Source: Apostichopus japonicus (Eukaryota > Echinodermata > Holothuroidea > Aspidochirotida > Stichopodidae). Taken from it: a stretch of DNA of 64,000 bases. Below, piece by piece: positions 24,301 to 35,200 of this stretch. The notes beneath the pieces are model-generated. The model did no database searches. It was not told where the DNA came from and was given only the letters and a program-made list of their open reading frames with translations. How positions within the stretch are numbered: the stretch's first letter is position 1; each line of letters begins with the position of its first letter. The stretch covers positions 6,327,501 to 6,391,500 of the forward strand of contig NC_092575.1 in the NCBI RefSeq assembly GCF_037975245.1, read 5' to 3'. A program made the translations under genes and the position numbers.

Positions 24301-26938
24301 TACAGTATACTTATTAGTCCAAAACCATTGAAATTTGCAACATGCTATATTCCTTAGTGGGACAATTTATTTTCCATATTCTTTATTAAATTGCAGAGTC
24401 AATATACTTGTTAATTAAATAAACATGTTTTCAATTTCATTTTTTATATCGCTCTTCTGCATAACTTGTTTTTGGTTTGAATTTGCCCAATTCTTCCTAT
24501 TTTCCCCCTACAGTATTCTTAGGGCTACAGTATATTTGGAGATGGAAAATTTTAAAAATTCTCTAGTTTTGCCTAGATTTATGAGAGAGTTGGCAGATCT
24601 GAGAGTATTAATAAAGCATGTGTACCATGTATCCACACTACCCATACATATATGCAAAATCGCCTGTTACAAAAGGAGCTGTGAAAATTATCACCTGGCG
24701 AGCAGTGGATGAGAGGCAAATAAATGATGAAACCTCCACTTTTTGTTTAATCCTTGAGTTACAGAGAGGGATTTGCAGCTTGTAAAATACATAAAGCAGA
24801 TGTATGCACAGCTGTTATCAATTTGCACAAAAATCAAGTCAAGAGGATTATTGAGATAATATTGATGGAAATCATTTGGTTAGTACTATTTCCTTGTTTA
24901 TTCAGCATTTGCCTTACCGAAATAACTGTCGCCAAATCATGTACCATCTATCACGATACAATAAAACCCTGTGAGTGTACGTAACTGTACATACCATCAA
25001 GTTTCTGGATTTTACAGATCCGATATCCAAGTTGGGGAATTCCCATTAAATTATCATATAACTATGCATATAAAGCACTGTACAATTATGTGGCAATGCC
25101 ACTGAGTACAACAGTTTCTCTATACATACGATAAGTGTATTGTACTTGTTATTCAATACAATGTGCTTTGTCATGGTGTTAGTTTCACAGAGCAATTTCT
25201 ACTCAGGATTTAACATGGCTAACCACAGACCTTAATTGAATAAATTTTTATATTTAATGTAAGAATAAAAATAATAATCATTAATCATAATTTTTATGAT
25301 GCTTAAGCGACCACAAATGTGGGAGAAACCCGCCAGGGCTTATGGATTACAACTTACACGTCGGGTGGCTTCCAATTCAACATTTTTAACTCAAATTTGG
25401 AAGTTTTTGAATTTAGAAAGTCATTTCAGATGGGAATACCGTACAGTAGATTGCTCTTGGATAAAAAAAACCTTGCGATTGCTAAGCCTCATTGCTTCAA
25501 ATGCCACCGCCTTTATCCAATTGGCCAGAGCACTGGAACATATAACACAGTTAAGACCACAAATTCTGGAACATGGGAAATTGCTGTACATTCTAATCTC
25601 ACATACTGCAGAATGGCTAGTACTGGCTTACAGTACATACTTACTCATATATTTTGTCATCCCCCAGATTGGCAGTAAGACTGTTGTATAGACTACTTTG
25701 TTGATCAAATACCGTATTGATCCAGTCGTACGTCAAGTTTTTGTTGAAAGAGTCAATCCCAAATGTGCCCTGAAACAGAAAAATAAAATAAATATTGGAA
25801 ATAAATACACCTGCAGTAAATAGTACATGTCTGAAATGGCCCTGACAAAGATCAAACTTGAAAATATCTAATTTATCGCCACTACAGTAAATGTTGCCTC
25901 ATTTTGCAACTTTCTCTTAGCCCTGTAATTATTTCATTTACTTTTTTTTTTCTGTCAGGGATGGGGAGGGAGAAATATGGTTAAAAGCAGCCTATAAGAA
26001 GTTTGATGCAATAATGCTTTTTTGTTTAATAAGTTCTACGGCAACCACAACATGATAATTTATGATTTCTGTTGTAGCTTGAGAACGTTCATGAATTTGT
26101 GTTTGTTTGATAACCAGCATATTTAAACTTTAAAAGCGTATCATCCAATAAAGACAACAACTGTCAATAGAATGATCAAATACAGCTAGACTCAAACGGA
26201 TACTGGGATAACACAAATTGCAAAATTATTTTCAGGGGTGTTGAGCCCTTGAGAATACTAATAATGCCACCAGTTCCCATTTGTGCACTCATCATATTTC
26301 CCTACATGAAAATGATAGGACATTATTCTTTATCCTTCATTTGCCAGGCCACTTTCATATTATACTGGGCCCTCCAAATGACCCAAGCCAAGCACCCATG
26401 CGCATTCCCTCAATTCTCATCAGGCAAGTTGAGGAAAGAGGGTAGACCTATTAGTGGTAGCTCTCACACAAGGCCCTTGAAACTGAGGCTCTCTTAACAA
26501 TGCTGGCCTGATATATGACTGCCCGTATTCGAGCAGAACTGTCTGGCTAGAACTTAGAGGGGATCAAACACGGCGAGGATGAAGGCCTAGCCTAATAATA
26601 ATTAATTAAGTTAGTACTAGGCCTAACTTTCATTCAATGAAGGTTTACATTGCATACAATACCTGACAAGCAAGAAAACTTGCACGGTGGTAAGGAAGAG
26701 GGAACATATATGTCTTCAAGTGAACGTCATTTCCGTAATAATCAGCGACTTGCTTCACCACTGGATATGCGGCTTTTGAATCAGGGCAGGTTAAATCTAA
26801 AAACAGATCTATTTCAACTTTTACGTTTCCACATTCTGCTTTGTATGGGAACCCTTGAGGTCTTCGAGGAACCGAAGGCTGAGAATAACAAACCTCTAGA
26901 AATCCAACACAGAACACAAACAACAAAACGGACCTCAT
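18382..26938 (-). CDS. Secreted thioredoxin-fold (DsbA-like) protein, 4 exons, 205 aa
   Basis: Minus-strand exons: 26938-26663 (ATG, donor CAG|GTATTG), 25769-25645, 20195-20086, 18488-18382 (TAA). Phases 0, 2 and 1 join cleanly and total 618 nt. The product has a signal peptide (about residues 1-19, MRSVLLFVFCVGFLEVCYS), then FLDLTCPDSKAAYPV with a C51-P-D-S redox-type motif, a helical insertion (NLTYDWINTVFDQQ), and near the end VYGTPAAFVNGV, in which P177 is the cis-proline of the thioredoxin fold. It therefore belongs with the small secreted or ER-lumen DsbA-like thioredoxin-fold proteins. With CxxS rather than CxxC it is more likely an isomerase or a non-oxidising member (inference). Introns are large; intron 3 holds a G-rich minisatellite and intron 2 holds a MITE and a SINE. 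Confidence 0.88.
19085..19850. repeat. 18-bp G-rich minisatellite inside intron 3
   Basis: About 40 copies of an 18-bp unit of the form GGGTAGGAAGGTGGGATG with point variants (ATAAGCAGGTGA, GTAGACAGGT, AAGTGGTAGGC). It lies ~230 bp downstream of the exon-3 donor of the thioredoxin-fold gene, on the opposite strand, and generates the long repetitive ORFs seen in three frames. Runs of G every few bases on the + strand could form G-quadruplexes. Confidence 0.95.
21225..21395. repeat. ~34-bp minisatellite, ~5 copies
   Basis: Repeats of CTCCCAACTCTCTGCCCTGC followed by AAACTCYGCCT, with small length differences. It lies in intron 2 of the minus-strand thioredoxin-fold gene. Confidence 0.9.
22010..22076 (+). 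repeat. tRNA-like SINE head
   Basis: Acceptor-like strands GGAGTG and CACTCC pair over 6 bp. The A box TAGCTCAGTGG is perfect, the B box is decayed (AGTTCTAGTCA), and the anticodon stem does not pair well. This is best read as a tRNA-derived SINE rather than a functional tRNA. Confidence 0.6.
23245..23609 (+). mobile_element. TTAA-flanked MITE, copy 2
   Basis: Starts TTAAAGGGTGTGAAGACTCG and ends GGGCGAGTCTTCAATGCCT. The interior matches 15281-15600 but is more complete, including the ATGGCCGCACGCGG segment before the right terminus. It lies in intron 2 of the thioredoxin-fold gene. Confidence 0.85.
23610..25644. other. Intronic, non-coding
   Basis: Part of intron 2 of the minus-strand thioredoxin-fold gene. 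Several + strand ORFs of 76-95 codons lack domain character and are taken as chance. Confidence 0.5.
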
Positions 26939-27196
26939 TTCGGAGCAATTTGGGTTGCTATCAGTGGGTCTTTAAATGCTACAACTTCGTGTCCTAGTAA
27001 CTTGTAATTTTAGCCACCTGTTACAGACGTCGAAACTGCAAAGGATATAATTTAGCTGGCTAAAAAGAGACTGACGTCGTCACTTCGGACACTTTTGGTC
27101 CGGTCGCACTTGCTATTAACTCAATGAACCAGTCGTTATGATGTAGGGTTTTTTTTTGTATATACTGATTACTGTGCTCACGTAAGTGCAAATTTG
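26939..27196. promoter_or_regulatory. Probable promoter / 5' flank of the thioredoxin-fold gene
   Basis: The interval immediately upstream (minus sense) of the ATG at 26938, ending at the foldback element's target duplication. No TATA box stands out; assignment is by position only. Confidence 0.35.
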
Positions 27197-27799
27197 ATAC
27201 ATTTTACCTGTTTGAACGTAGCAGCCACTAAGAGCAGCCACTAACAGCAGCCAATAGTGTATACATCAACGTTACACGCCGTTGGCCACTGATGTTTGTA
27301 CACTGTGACGAGCGCTGGGTACGCTGTGGCGGGAAAGTTGATCCCCAGCAGCCACTAAGGGCAGCATAAATTAGCGGACAATAACAAGACTGCTACTTTT
27401 TCGTACCTGTTTTAAAGCGATAATAATTAACGCTATGAATACTGTAAAATGCCAATAATTGCACCATATGAGAGATGAGTTGTTGCTCTTTCATGTAATA
27501 TAATTTTGGAATTTAATGGTGGACGAAATCTGCATCCATATTGAACTGAAACTTGTGATCCTACCAAATCTTGTGGAGAAAGGCGTAAATGGCGGCAATT
27601 TTTATACCATTTTTTTTCTTTTTTTTCAAATGTCTAAACAATTAATTTATGAGAATATGCAACAGTCAAGAGGGGTACAATGACGATGTTAAGTTATTCC
27701 TCTTACAAGTGGTATGAAAAAAACAGCCAGTAACACTTTGATTTATTGAAATTCGATGGCTACAAACCGTTCGATCCTAAAAGGAGTGGGATGCAAATG

Positions 27800-28620
27800 G
27801 GAAAATTAGCTCGAAACGCGCGGTAATGTGTTATGATCCAAACGTATTATTATTTCAAAATCGGTTAATTTGAGTTATCGACCTAGTTAGGAGGTCCGGT
27901 TAGCATCAAATCAAAGAAAACAATTTCTTCTTTCACGTGTAATACCTACTATCGGTAACAAAGCCGATTTTTTTGACCAAAAGTGGCCTAAACGTTTTAA
28001 AATATTGATATTTTTTTTTCTTCTTCAAAATCAATTAATTTTAGTTATGGAGCCTACTGGCATGTCTGGTTAGCACCACATTAAAGTAGAAAGGTTCCTC
28101 TTTCACGTGGTATACCTCTACTATCGGTAACAAAAATGATTTCTTGACCAAAAGTGGCCTTAAAGTTTTAACCCCGATACGGACATCTCTAAACGCGCTG
28201 TATATCTAATGTGTAATGATCCAAAAAATGATTGTTTTTTTCCAAAATCGATTAACTTTAGTTATGGAGCCTACTAGGATGTCCGAAAAGGACCACATTA
28301 AAGTAGAAAGGTTCCTCTTTCACGTGGTATACCTCTACTATCGGTATCAAAAATGATTTCTTGACCAAAAATTCCCTTAAAGTTTTAACCCCGATACGGA
28401 CATCTCTAAACGCGCTGTATATACGTAGTGTGTAATGATAAGAAAAATGGTTAATTTTTATTTTTTCAAAATCGATTAACTTTAGTTATGGAGCCTACTG
28501 GCATGTCCGGTTAGCACCACATTAAAGTAGACAGGTTCATCTTTCACGTGGTATACCTCTACTATCGGTAACAAAAATGATTTCTTGACCAAAAATGGCC
28601 TTAAAGTTTTAACCCCTCAT
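27800..28620 (-). repeat. Left arm: ~3.5 units of the ~225-bp repeat
   Basis: Units marked by TTCACGTGGTATACCTCTAC and AACGCGCTGTATAT, in the opposite orientation to the right arm. The outermost unit is the most diverged. Confidence 0.85.
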
Positions 28621-28639
28621 TTTTTGGATCAATACACAT

Positions 28640-31340
28640 TAGATATACAGCGCGTTTAGAGATGTCCGTATCGGGGTTAAAACTTTAAGGCCACTTTTGG
28701 TCAAGAAATCATTTTTGTTACCGATAGTAGAGGTACATCACGTGAAAGATGAACCTTTCTACTTTAATGTGGTTCTATTCCGACATCCTAGTAGGCTCCA
28801 TAACTAAAGTTAATCGATTTTGGAAAAAAAAAATCATTTTTCTGATCATTACACATTAGATATACAGCGCGTTTAGAGATGTCCGTATCGGGGTTAAAAC
28901 TTTAAGGCCACTTTTGGTCAAGAAATCATTTTTGTTACCGATAGTAGAGGTACATCACGTGAAAGATGAACCTGTCTACTTTAATGTGGTCCTATTCGGA
29001 CATCCTAGTAGGCTCCATAACTAAAGTTAATCAATTTTGAAAAAAATAAAAATTAACCATTTTTCTGATCATTACACATTACGTATATACAGCGCGTTTA
29101 GAGATGTCCGTATCGGGGTTAAAACTTTAAGGCCATTTTTGGTCAAGAAATCATTTTTGTTACCGATAGTAGAGGTATACCACGTGAAAGATGAACCTGT
29201 CTACTTCAATGTGGTGCTAACCGGACATCCTAGTAGGCTCCATAACTAAAGTTAATCGATTTTGAAAAAAATAAAAATCATAAATTTTTCTGATCATTAC
29301 ACATAACGTATATACAACGCGTTTAGAGATGTCCGTATCGGGGTTAAAACTTTACGGTCACTTTTGGTCAAGATATCATTTTTGTTACCGATAGTAGAGG
29401 TATACCACGTAAAAGAGGAACCTTTCTACTTTAATATGGTGCTAACCGGACATCCTAGTAGGCTCCATAACTAAAGTAAATCGATTTTGAAAAAAATAAA
29501 AATCATAAATTTTTCTGATCATTACACATAACGTATATACAGCGCGTTTAGAGAAGGGTCTGTATCGGGGTTAAAACTTCAAGGTCACTTTTGGTCAAGA
29601 AATCATTTTTGTTACCGATAGTAGAGGTATATCACGTGAAAGATGAACCTGTCTACTTCAATGTGGTGCTAACCGGACATCCTAGTAGGCTCCATAACTA
29701 AAGTTAATCAATTTTGAAAAAAATAAAAATTAACCATTTTTCTGATCATTACACATTACGTATATACAGCGCGTTTAGAGATGTCCGTATCGGGGTTAAA
29801 ACTTCAAAGCCATTTTTGGTCAAGAAATCATTTTTGTTACCGATAGTAGAGGTATATCACGTGAAAGATGAACCTGTCTACTTCAATGTGGTGCTAACCG
29901 GACATCCTAGTAGGCTCCATAACTAAAGTTAATCGATTTTGAATAAAATAAAAATTATAAATTTTTCTGATCATTACACATAACGTATATACAGCGCGTT
30001 TAGAGATGTCCGTATCGGGGTTAAAACTTTAAAGCCATTTTTGGTCAAGAAATCATTTTTGTTACCGATAGTAGAGGTATACCACGTGAAAGATGAACCT
30101 GTCTACTTCAATGTGGTGCTAACCGGACATCCTAGTAGGCTCCATAACTAAAGTTAATCGATTTTGAAAAAAATAAAAATCATAAATTTTTCTGATCATT
30201 ACACATAACGTATATACAGCGCGTTTAGAGATGTCCGTATCGGGGTTAAAACTTTACGGTCACTTTTGGTCAAGAAATCATTTTTGTTACCGATAGTAGA
30301 GTTATACCACGTAAAAGAGGAACATTTCTACTTTAATGTGGTGCTAACCGGACATCCTAGTAGGTTCCATAACTAAAGTTAATCAATTTTGAAAAAAATA
30401 AAAATTAACCATTTTTCTGATCATTACACATTACGTATATACAGCGCGTTTAGAGATGTCCGTATCGGGGTTAAAACTTTAAGGCCATTTTTGTTCAAGA
30501 AATCATTTTTGTTACCGATAGTAGAGGTATATCACGTGAAAGATGAACCTGTCTACTTCAATGTGGTGCTAACCGGACATCCTAGTAGGCTCCATAACTA
30601 AAGTTAATCGATTTTGAAAAAAATAAAAATTAACCATTTTTCTTATCATTACACATTACGTATATACAGCGCGTTTAGAGATGTCCGTATCGGGGTTAAA
30701 ACTTCAAAGCCATTTTTGGTCAAGAAATCATTTTTGTTACCGATAGTAGAGGTATACCACGTGAAAGAGGAACATTTCTACTTTAATGTGGTGCTAACCG
30801 GACATGCCAGTAGGCTCCATAACTAAAGTTAATCGATTTTGAAAAAAAAATAAAAATTAACCATTTTTCTGATCATTACACATTACGTATATACAGCGCG
30901 TTTAGAGATGTCCGGATCGGGGTTAAAACTTTAAGGCCATATTTGGTCAAGAAATCATTTTTGTTACCGATAGTAGAGGTATACCACGTGAAAGAAGTAC
31001 CGTTCTACTTCAATGTGGTGCTAACCGGACATCCTAGTAGGCTCCATAACTAAAGTTAATCGATTTTGAAGGGGAAAAAAAACATTTTTTTAGATCATTA
31101 CTCCTTAGATACTGCGCGTTTAGTGATGTCCGTATCGGGGTTAAAACTTTAAGGCCACTTTTGGTCAAGAAATCATTTTTGTTACCGATAGTAGAGGTAT
31201 ACCACGTGAAAGATGAACCTGTCTACTTCAATATGGTGCTAACCGGACATCCTAGTAGGCTCCATAACTAAAGTTAATCGATTTTGAAAAAAAAATCATT
31301 TTTCTGATCATTACACATTACGTATATACAGCGCGTTTGG
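28640..31340 (+). repeat. Right arm: ~12.5 units of the ~225-bp repeat
   Basis: The landmark CAGCGCGTTTAGAGATGTCC recurs about every 225 bp (near 28650, 28866, 29093 ... 31113). Near-identical ORFs at 29037, 29714 and 30389 are spaced 677 and 675 bp, hinting at a three-unit higher-order repeat. Confidence 0.9.
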
Positions 31341-32097
31341 GGTTTTATTTTCGCCAATCTAGCGTTTTTTCGTCAACTTTCGCTGGTAACACTGGTTATA
31401 ACAAACACACACGACCGCAGTTGCAGTACTGTGTGTCATGTCTTACTGTCCTTTTTTTCTTAGTGGCTGCTGTTAGTGTCTGCTCTTAGTGGCTGCTACC
31501 TTCAATGAGGCATACATTTTGACTTTTATTAAGCACACTCGATGCGACCAGAAAAGGATCAGCTAAACTGGCTAAATGGAATCAATCGGCCAAAGCAATT
31601 TAGATGTTGATGATCAGGTTTGAATATTTTCTTCAGTCACCGTGACATTTGAACCAAGTGATGTCAGTGGGGTGTGGGGGGGGGGGATCACGAAGGGCGG
31701 GGTGGGCATAACCATGGCTGGAACATTGCAGATTCTGTATAATGTATCCCAGAGTTATAGTACGGATTACATTCTCTGAAGACCACATATCCTCCTCCCG
31801 TTCATTTATCCTCTAACATTCTCCTCCCGCACCAAGGCTCATATCATAATTCTATTCCAGGTACTTTATGAGTTTCACCCCCTTCCCTTCCCTTCCGTTA
31901 CCTTACCCTACCCACCGCCACCCACCAAACTCTATTCAATTCGACCACTTGAATCTCTTCCTGTAGCAGCTAGAAAAATTCTTTAAAATGGGCAAATACT
32001 TGATCTCTCGCGGTTGAATCCGCTTATCTTAACTGGGACGGAGTGCACGTACAAAACAATAAAGACAAAAACAGTTCAACTACACATATATTTTTAA

Positions 32098-32103
32098 TTT
32101 ATT
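32098..32103 (-). terminator. Polyadenylation signal of the LsmAD gene
   Basis: AATAAA on the minus strand, about 150 nt after the stop codon at 32253, followed by AT-rich sequence. Confidence 0.5.
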
Positions 32104-32252
32104 TTTGGAGACTAATACATTACAAGACAAAACTGACAAATCGTTAAAAATGGTCCTTGAAAGAAAAAAGATTTTTTTAAATTTTTTATATATTTTTTAT
32201 AATTTTTTTTTTCATTTTATATATATATTTTTATAGTTTTCTCTTCTTTTCA

Positions 32253-35200
32253 TCAATAAGGACAGCCTGATTTCTTTGACCGACGGTTTTTCTTTTTACG
32301 CTTTTTAGGTTGTTTGGCCCGGTTCGCTTGCTCGGCCTTTTTCTTTCCTTCGATCTCATCAGCAAGTCTACAGGCCCTCTCCCATCTGAGCTGATAATCT
32401 GGTGTAGCTTCCTTCACCAGTAAGGTCCTGAAGCAGACAAGACACGAACTTCATATAAGTATCGTCACAAAATAAGGGCAGGAAATAATACATACTGTAA
32501 GCTAACTATGATTCCATTTCGATTATTCAAAATTCAAAGACAGTATACTGAGCGAATAGAAAGTTAATGAATTGAAGGTAATCTACATAAGGTCCGTAGA
32601 AGTGTATAACATATTGAACCGAGTCCATTTTTGAAATCTTTTCTCCATTTTCTGTGAGGAAGCGGAGCAAACGTTTTCCACGATCATGGTTTATATATTA
32701 GACGTCAAACCACTTACGTGTACTCAGACAAGGTTTCATCGAAGGTTGACTTGAAGCCAAAGTCAGCCTCGTTTGTAGCAAACATATCGTTGACGTCCCA
32801 GCCTTCACCCTGCTGACAGACAAATTCCATAAACTTTTAGAGAAATATTTTAATTGCAAAGTATTAATGGATCAGTTCGCAAAGATCATTATAACTATCC
32901 ATGAATTCAACTGTATTCATAACTATTCAAAACGTCATAATTTTTAACTGCAATATGAAAGAGGCAAAAAATAGAAGAAAAATGATAAAAAATAATCATA
33001 GTATTGAAAATATGAAATGTATTCATAACCATCCACTGCTTCACCACTATGACAAGAAGAAAACAAAGTTCCCTTATATTTTCTAGGTAATTAATTTAAT
33101 AGATTCGGGCCACCTCTTATCATCATAAAAAATATGTACAAGTATTGTCGGAGATAAAAACAAAAATGTTTTCGAATAATGGCAGAGGTTTTCTCGTCTG
33201 TGTACCTGATCTAAATCGAGGCCATGGTCAGTAACGTCACTAAGCTCCTCCCACTTGACCAGTTGTTGTGGTCTCATTGGTTCGACGTAAGGGAGTTTGG
33301 CAATATCTTCGTCAAAAAGGAAAGCTGTTGGGCCAATTGCAACAATTAAGTCTCATTATAAAGTTATGAATATTTATTAGAGAAGTGAAGAACGTAACGT
33401 ATGTTGGTGACGGTTCCATACCTCAAAAAAAAAATCATTTTCTTGTAAATTTCCTTTCTCAGGAATTTGTTTTGTCATTCCTGTTTCATGTCTTTAAAAC
33501 ATTATGCATCTCCCTACAAGATAGAGTGCACAATATCGGAAACATACAAGGCAATTGACATGAATTATAGTGATGTATAACCATACGAAATAAAGTTAGT
33601 TTAACTTACCGTGAGAACCTTTCTCAACGTCTCTTTCATTGGAAGTGCCCAGTCCAGTAGTGACGTCAGTCTGTTGTTGGTCACAGCTATAAAGTACGCA
33701 AAATAAAGAAATGAAAAGTAATTTATATCATTGAAGTTGCTATAATAATTAGAGGGCGCTAGCCATGTCTGATCCTTTTCATAAGGAGTCATTTCCCCAC
33801 TATCTGCTTCTTCGATTAATTAGTAAAACATGCAACCATTAAATAGCTGGTGTCTTGTCTTACCTTTCTCCGAGAGAAAAGATGTCATCACAAGATTGTT
33901 TCTCGCTGTCCACACTAACTGTTTCATCAGCGACAATCTGTCAACAAATGAAGGAAAAACATCCAGTTTCTTATTCGAACAGTATCAAAAGCGAACCCAT
34001 TTTACAGTTATGAATTGAAACATAACTGTAGAACCGGTTGAGAGACTTAGTTTGCGTGGCTGCCTCGGAGTCGTGTAATAACTGTGTTAAGGTATTACAC
34101 TACAGTTGGTAATGACTGACGAATACGCAGTTGCATATTAATAACCTTCTCATATGTGTTTTTCTTTCCATTTAGTTGTCATAAACATGTATTAAAAGTG
34201 TCAATACGTGTTTACCAAATTGAATCTTCGACCTTTCCAACTTACTGCACCTGATCAGAGTGCATTTAAAAGAAGAAACTTCGGATGTAATTCGAAAGTT
34301 GTTTTTACCGAAATTCATCAGCAAACAGGTATTGAGACATTAAAAGAAAAACTAATACTTCAAATTTATCCTCACCTGTGGTTGAACACCATCATTGCCA
34401 TCAAGGAGCTCTGCATGGATGTTGAGGACTCTAAATTTGCTGTAATCTACGTAAATAAGGGCAGCAGATGGAGACTGGAACATCCGGGCAATGTCACAGG
34501 CAACTAAATAAAAAAGTAGAAGTTACATTATGGACTGATTAGAACAATAATTTATTAATTTTTCATTGTGTTGGTGTAATGTTCTGCTCAATCAATCAGT
34601 CATGTTTTCATTCATCTTAGGTTATTCATATATCTACGACAAACTGACGACTTAAGAATTTAAAAATTCTTATTAACTTGATAGGATGTTGCCTCACCTG
34701 TGAGGTCAAGGGTCAATCGATGAAAGAAGGGGCGAGGTCTATAAACCACAACTTCAAGTCCTGTAGGTGAATAAGCCGCCATGTGTCCCCGACGGGTGAT
34801 TTGTGATGCATGGACGGCAGCAAGCATGGTTTGAATCACGCGAGCAAGGTCACATCCAGCTATTGGAAAGACAAAACAGAATAGATTGTCAAATGCGCAC
34901 GTTAATAAGTTGGAATTAAAGAATATATAATAACAACAATACTTTACACATTTTTCATTTTGCTGGTGTAATGTTCTATTCAACCAATCAGTCATATTTT
35001 CTTTCATCTTAGGTTATTCATCTCTTACAAACTGACCACTCTAGAGTTGAGAATTATTTTTTTACTTGACAGAATGTTGCCTCACCTGTGAGGTCAAGGG
35101 TCAATCGATGAAAGACGTGGTGAGGTCTATAAACCACAACTTCCAGTCCTGTAGGTGAATAATCCGCCATGTCTCCCCGACGGGTGGTTTGTGATGCATG

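Larger units (their letters stand above)
27206..31511. mobile_element. 4.3-kb foldback-like transposon with 9-bp target duplication
   Basis: ATACATTTT occurs immediately outside both ends (27197-27205 and 31512-31520). The termini are inverted: left GTAGCAGCCACTAAGAGCAG (27221 on) matches the reverse complement of 31461-31500, with CACTAACAGCAGCCA continuing the match. The interior consists of ~225-bp tandem units: about 3.5 in one orientation (27800-28620), then about 12.5 in the opposite orientation (28640-31340), so the arms fold back. Most units carry CACGTG. The 70-aa ORFs repeated here are unit artefacts and no transposase is present. Architecture resembles Drosophila FB and sea-urchin TU elements; 9-bp duplications also occur in Mutator-type elements. 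Confidence 0.88.

Noticed and set aside
25296-25691. Overlapping 131- and 119-aa + strand ORFs
   Set aside because: They overlap the well-supported exon 25645-25769 on the other strand, are not splice-bounded and show no domain.
29037-30826. Repeated 70-aa ORFs as a gene family
   Set aside because: They coincide with the ~225-bp units of the foldback element and contain no domain; presence follows unit sequence only.
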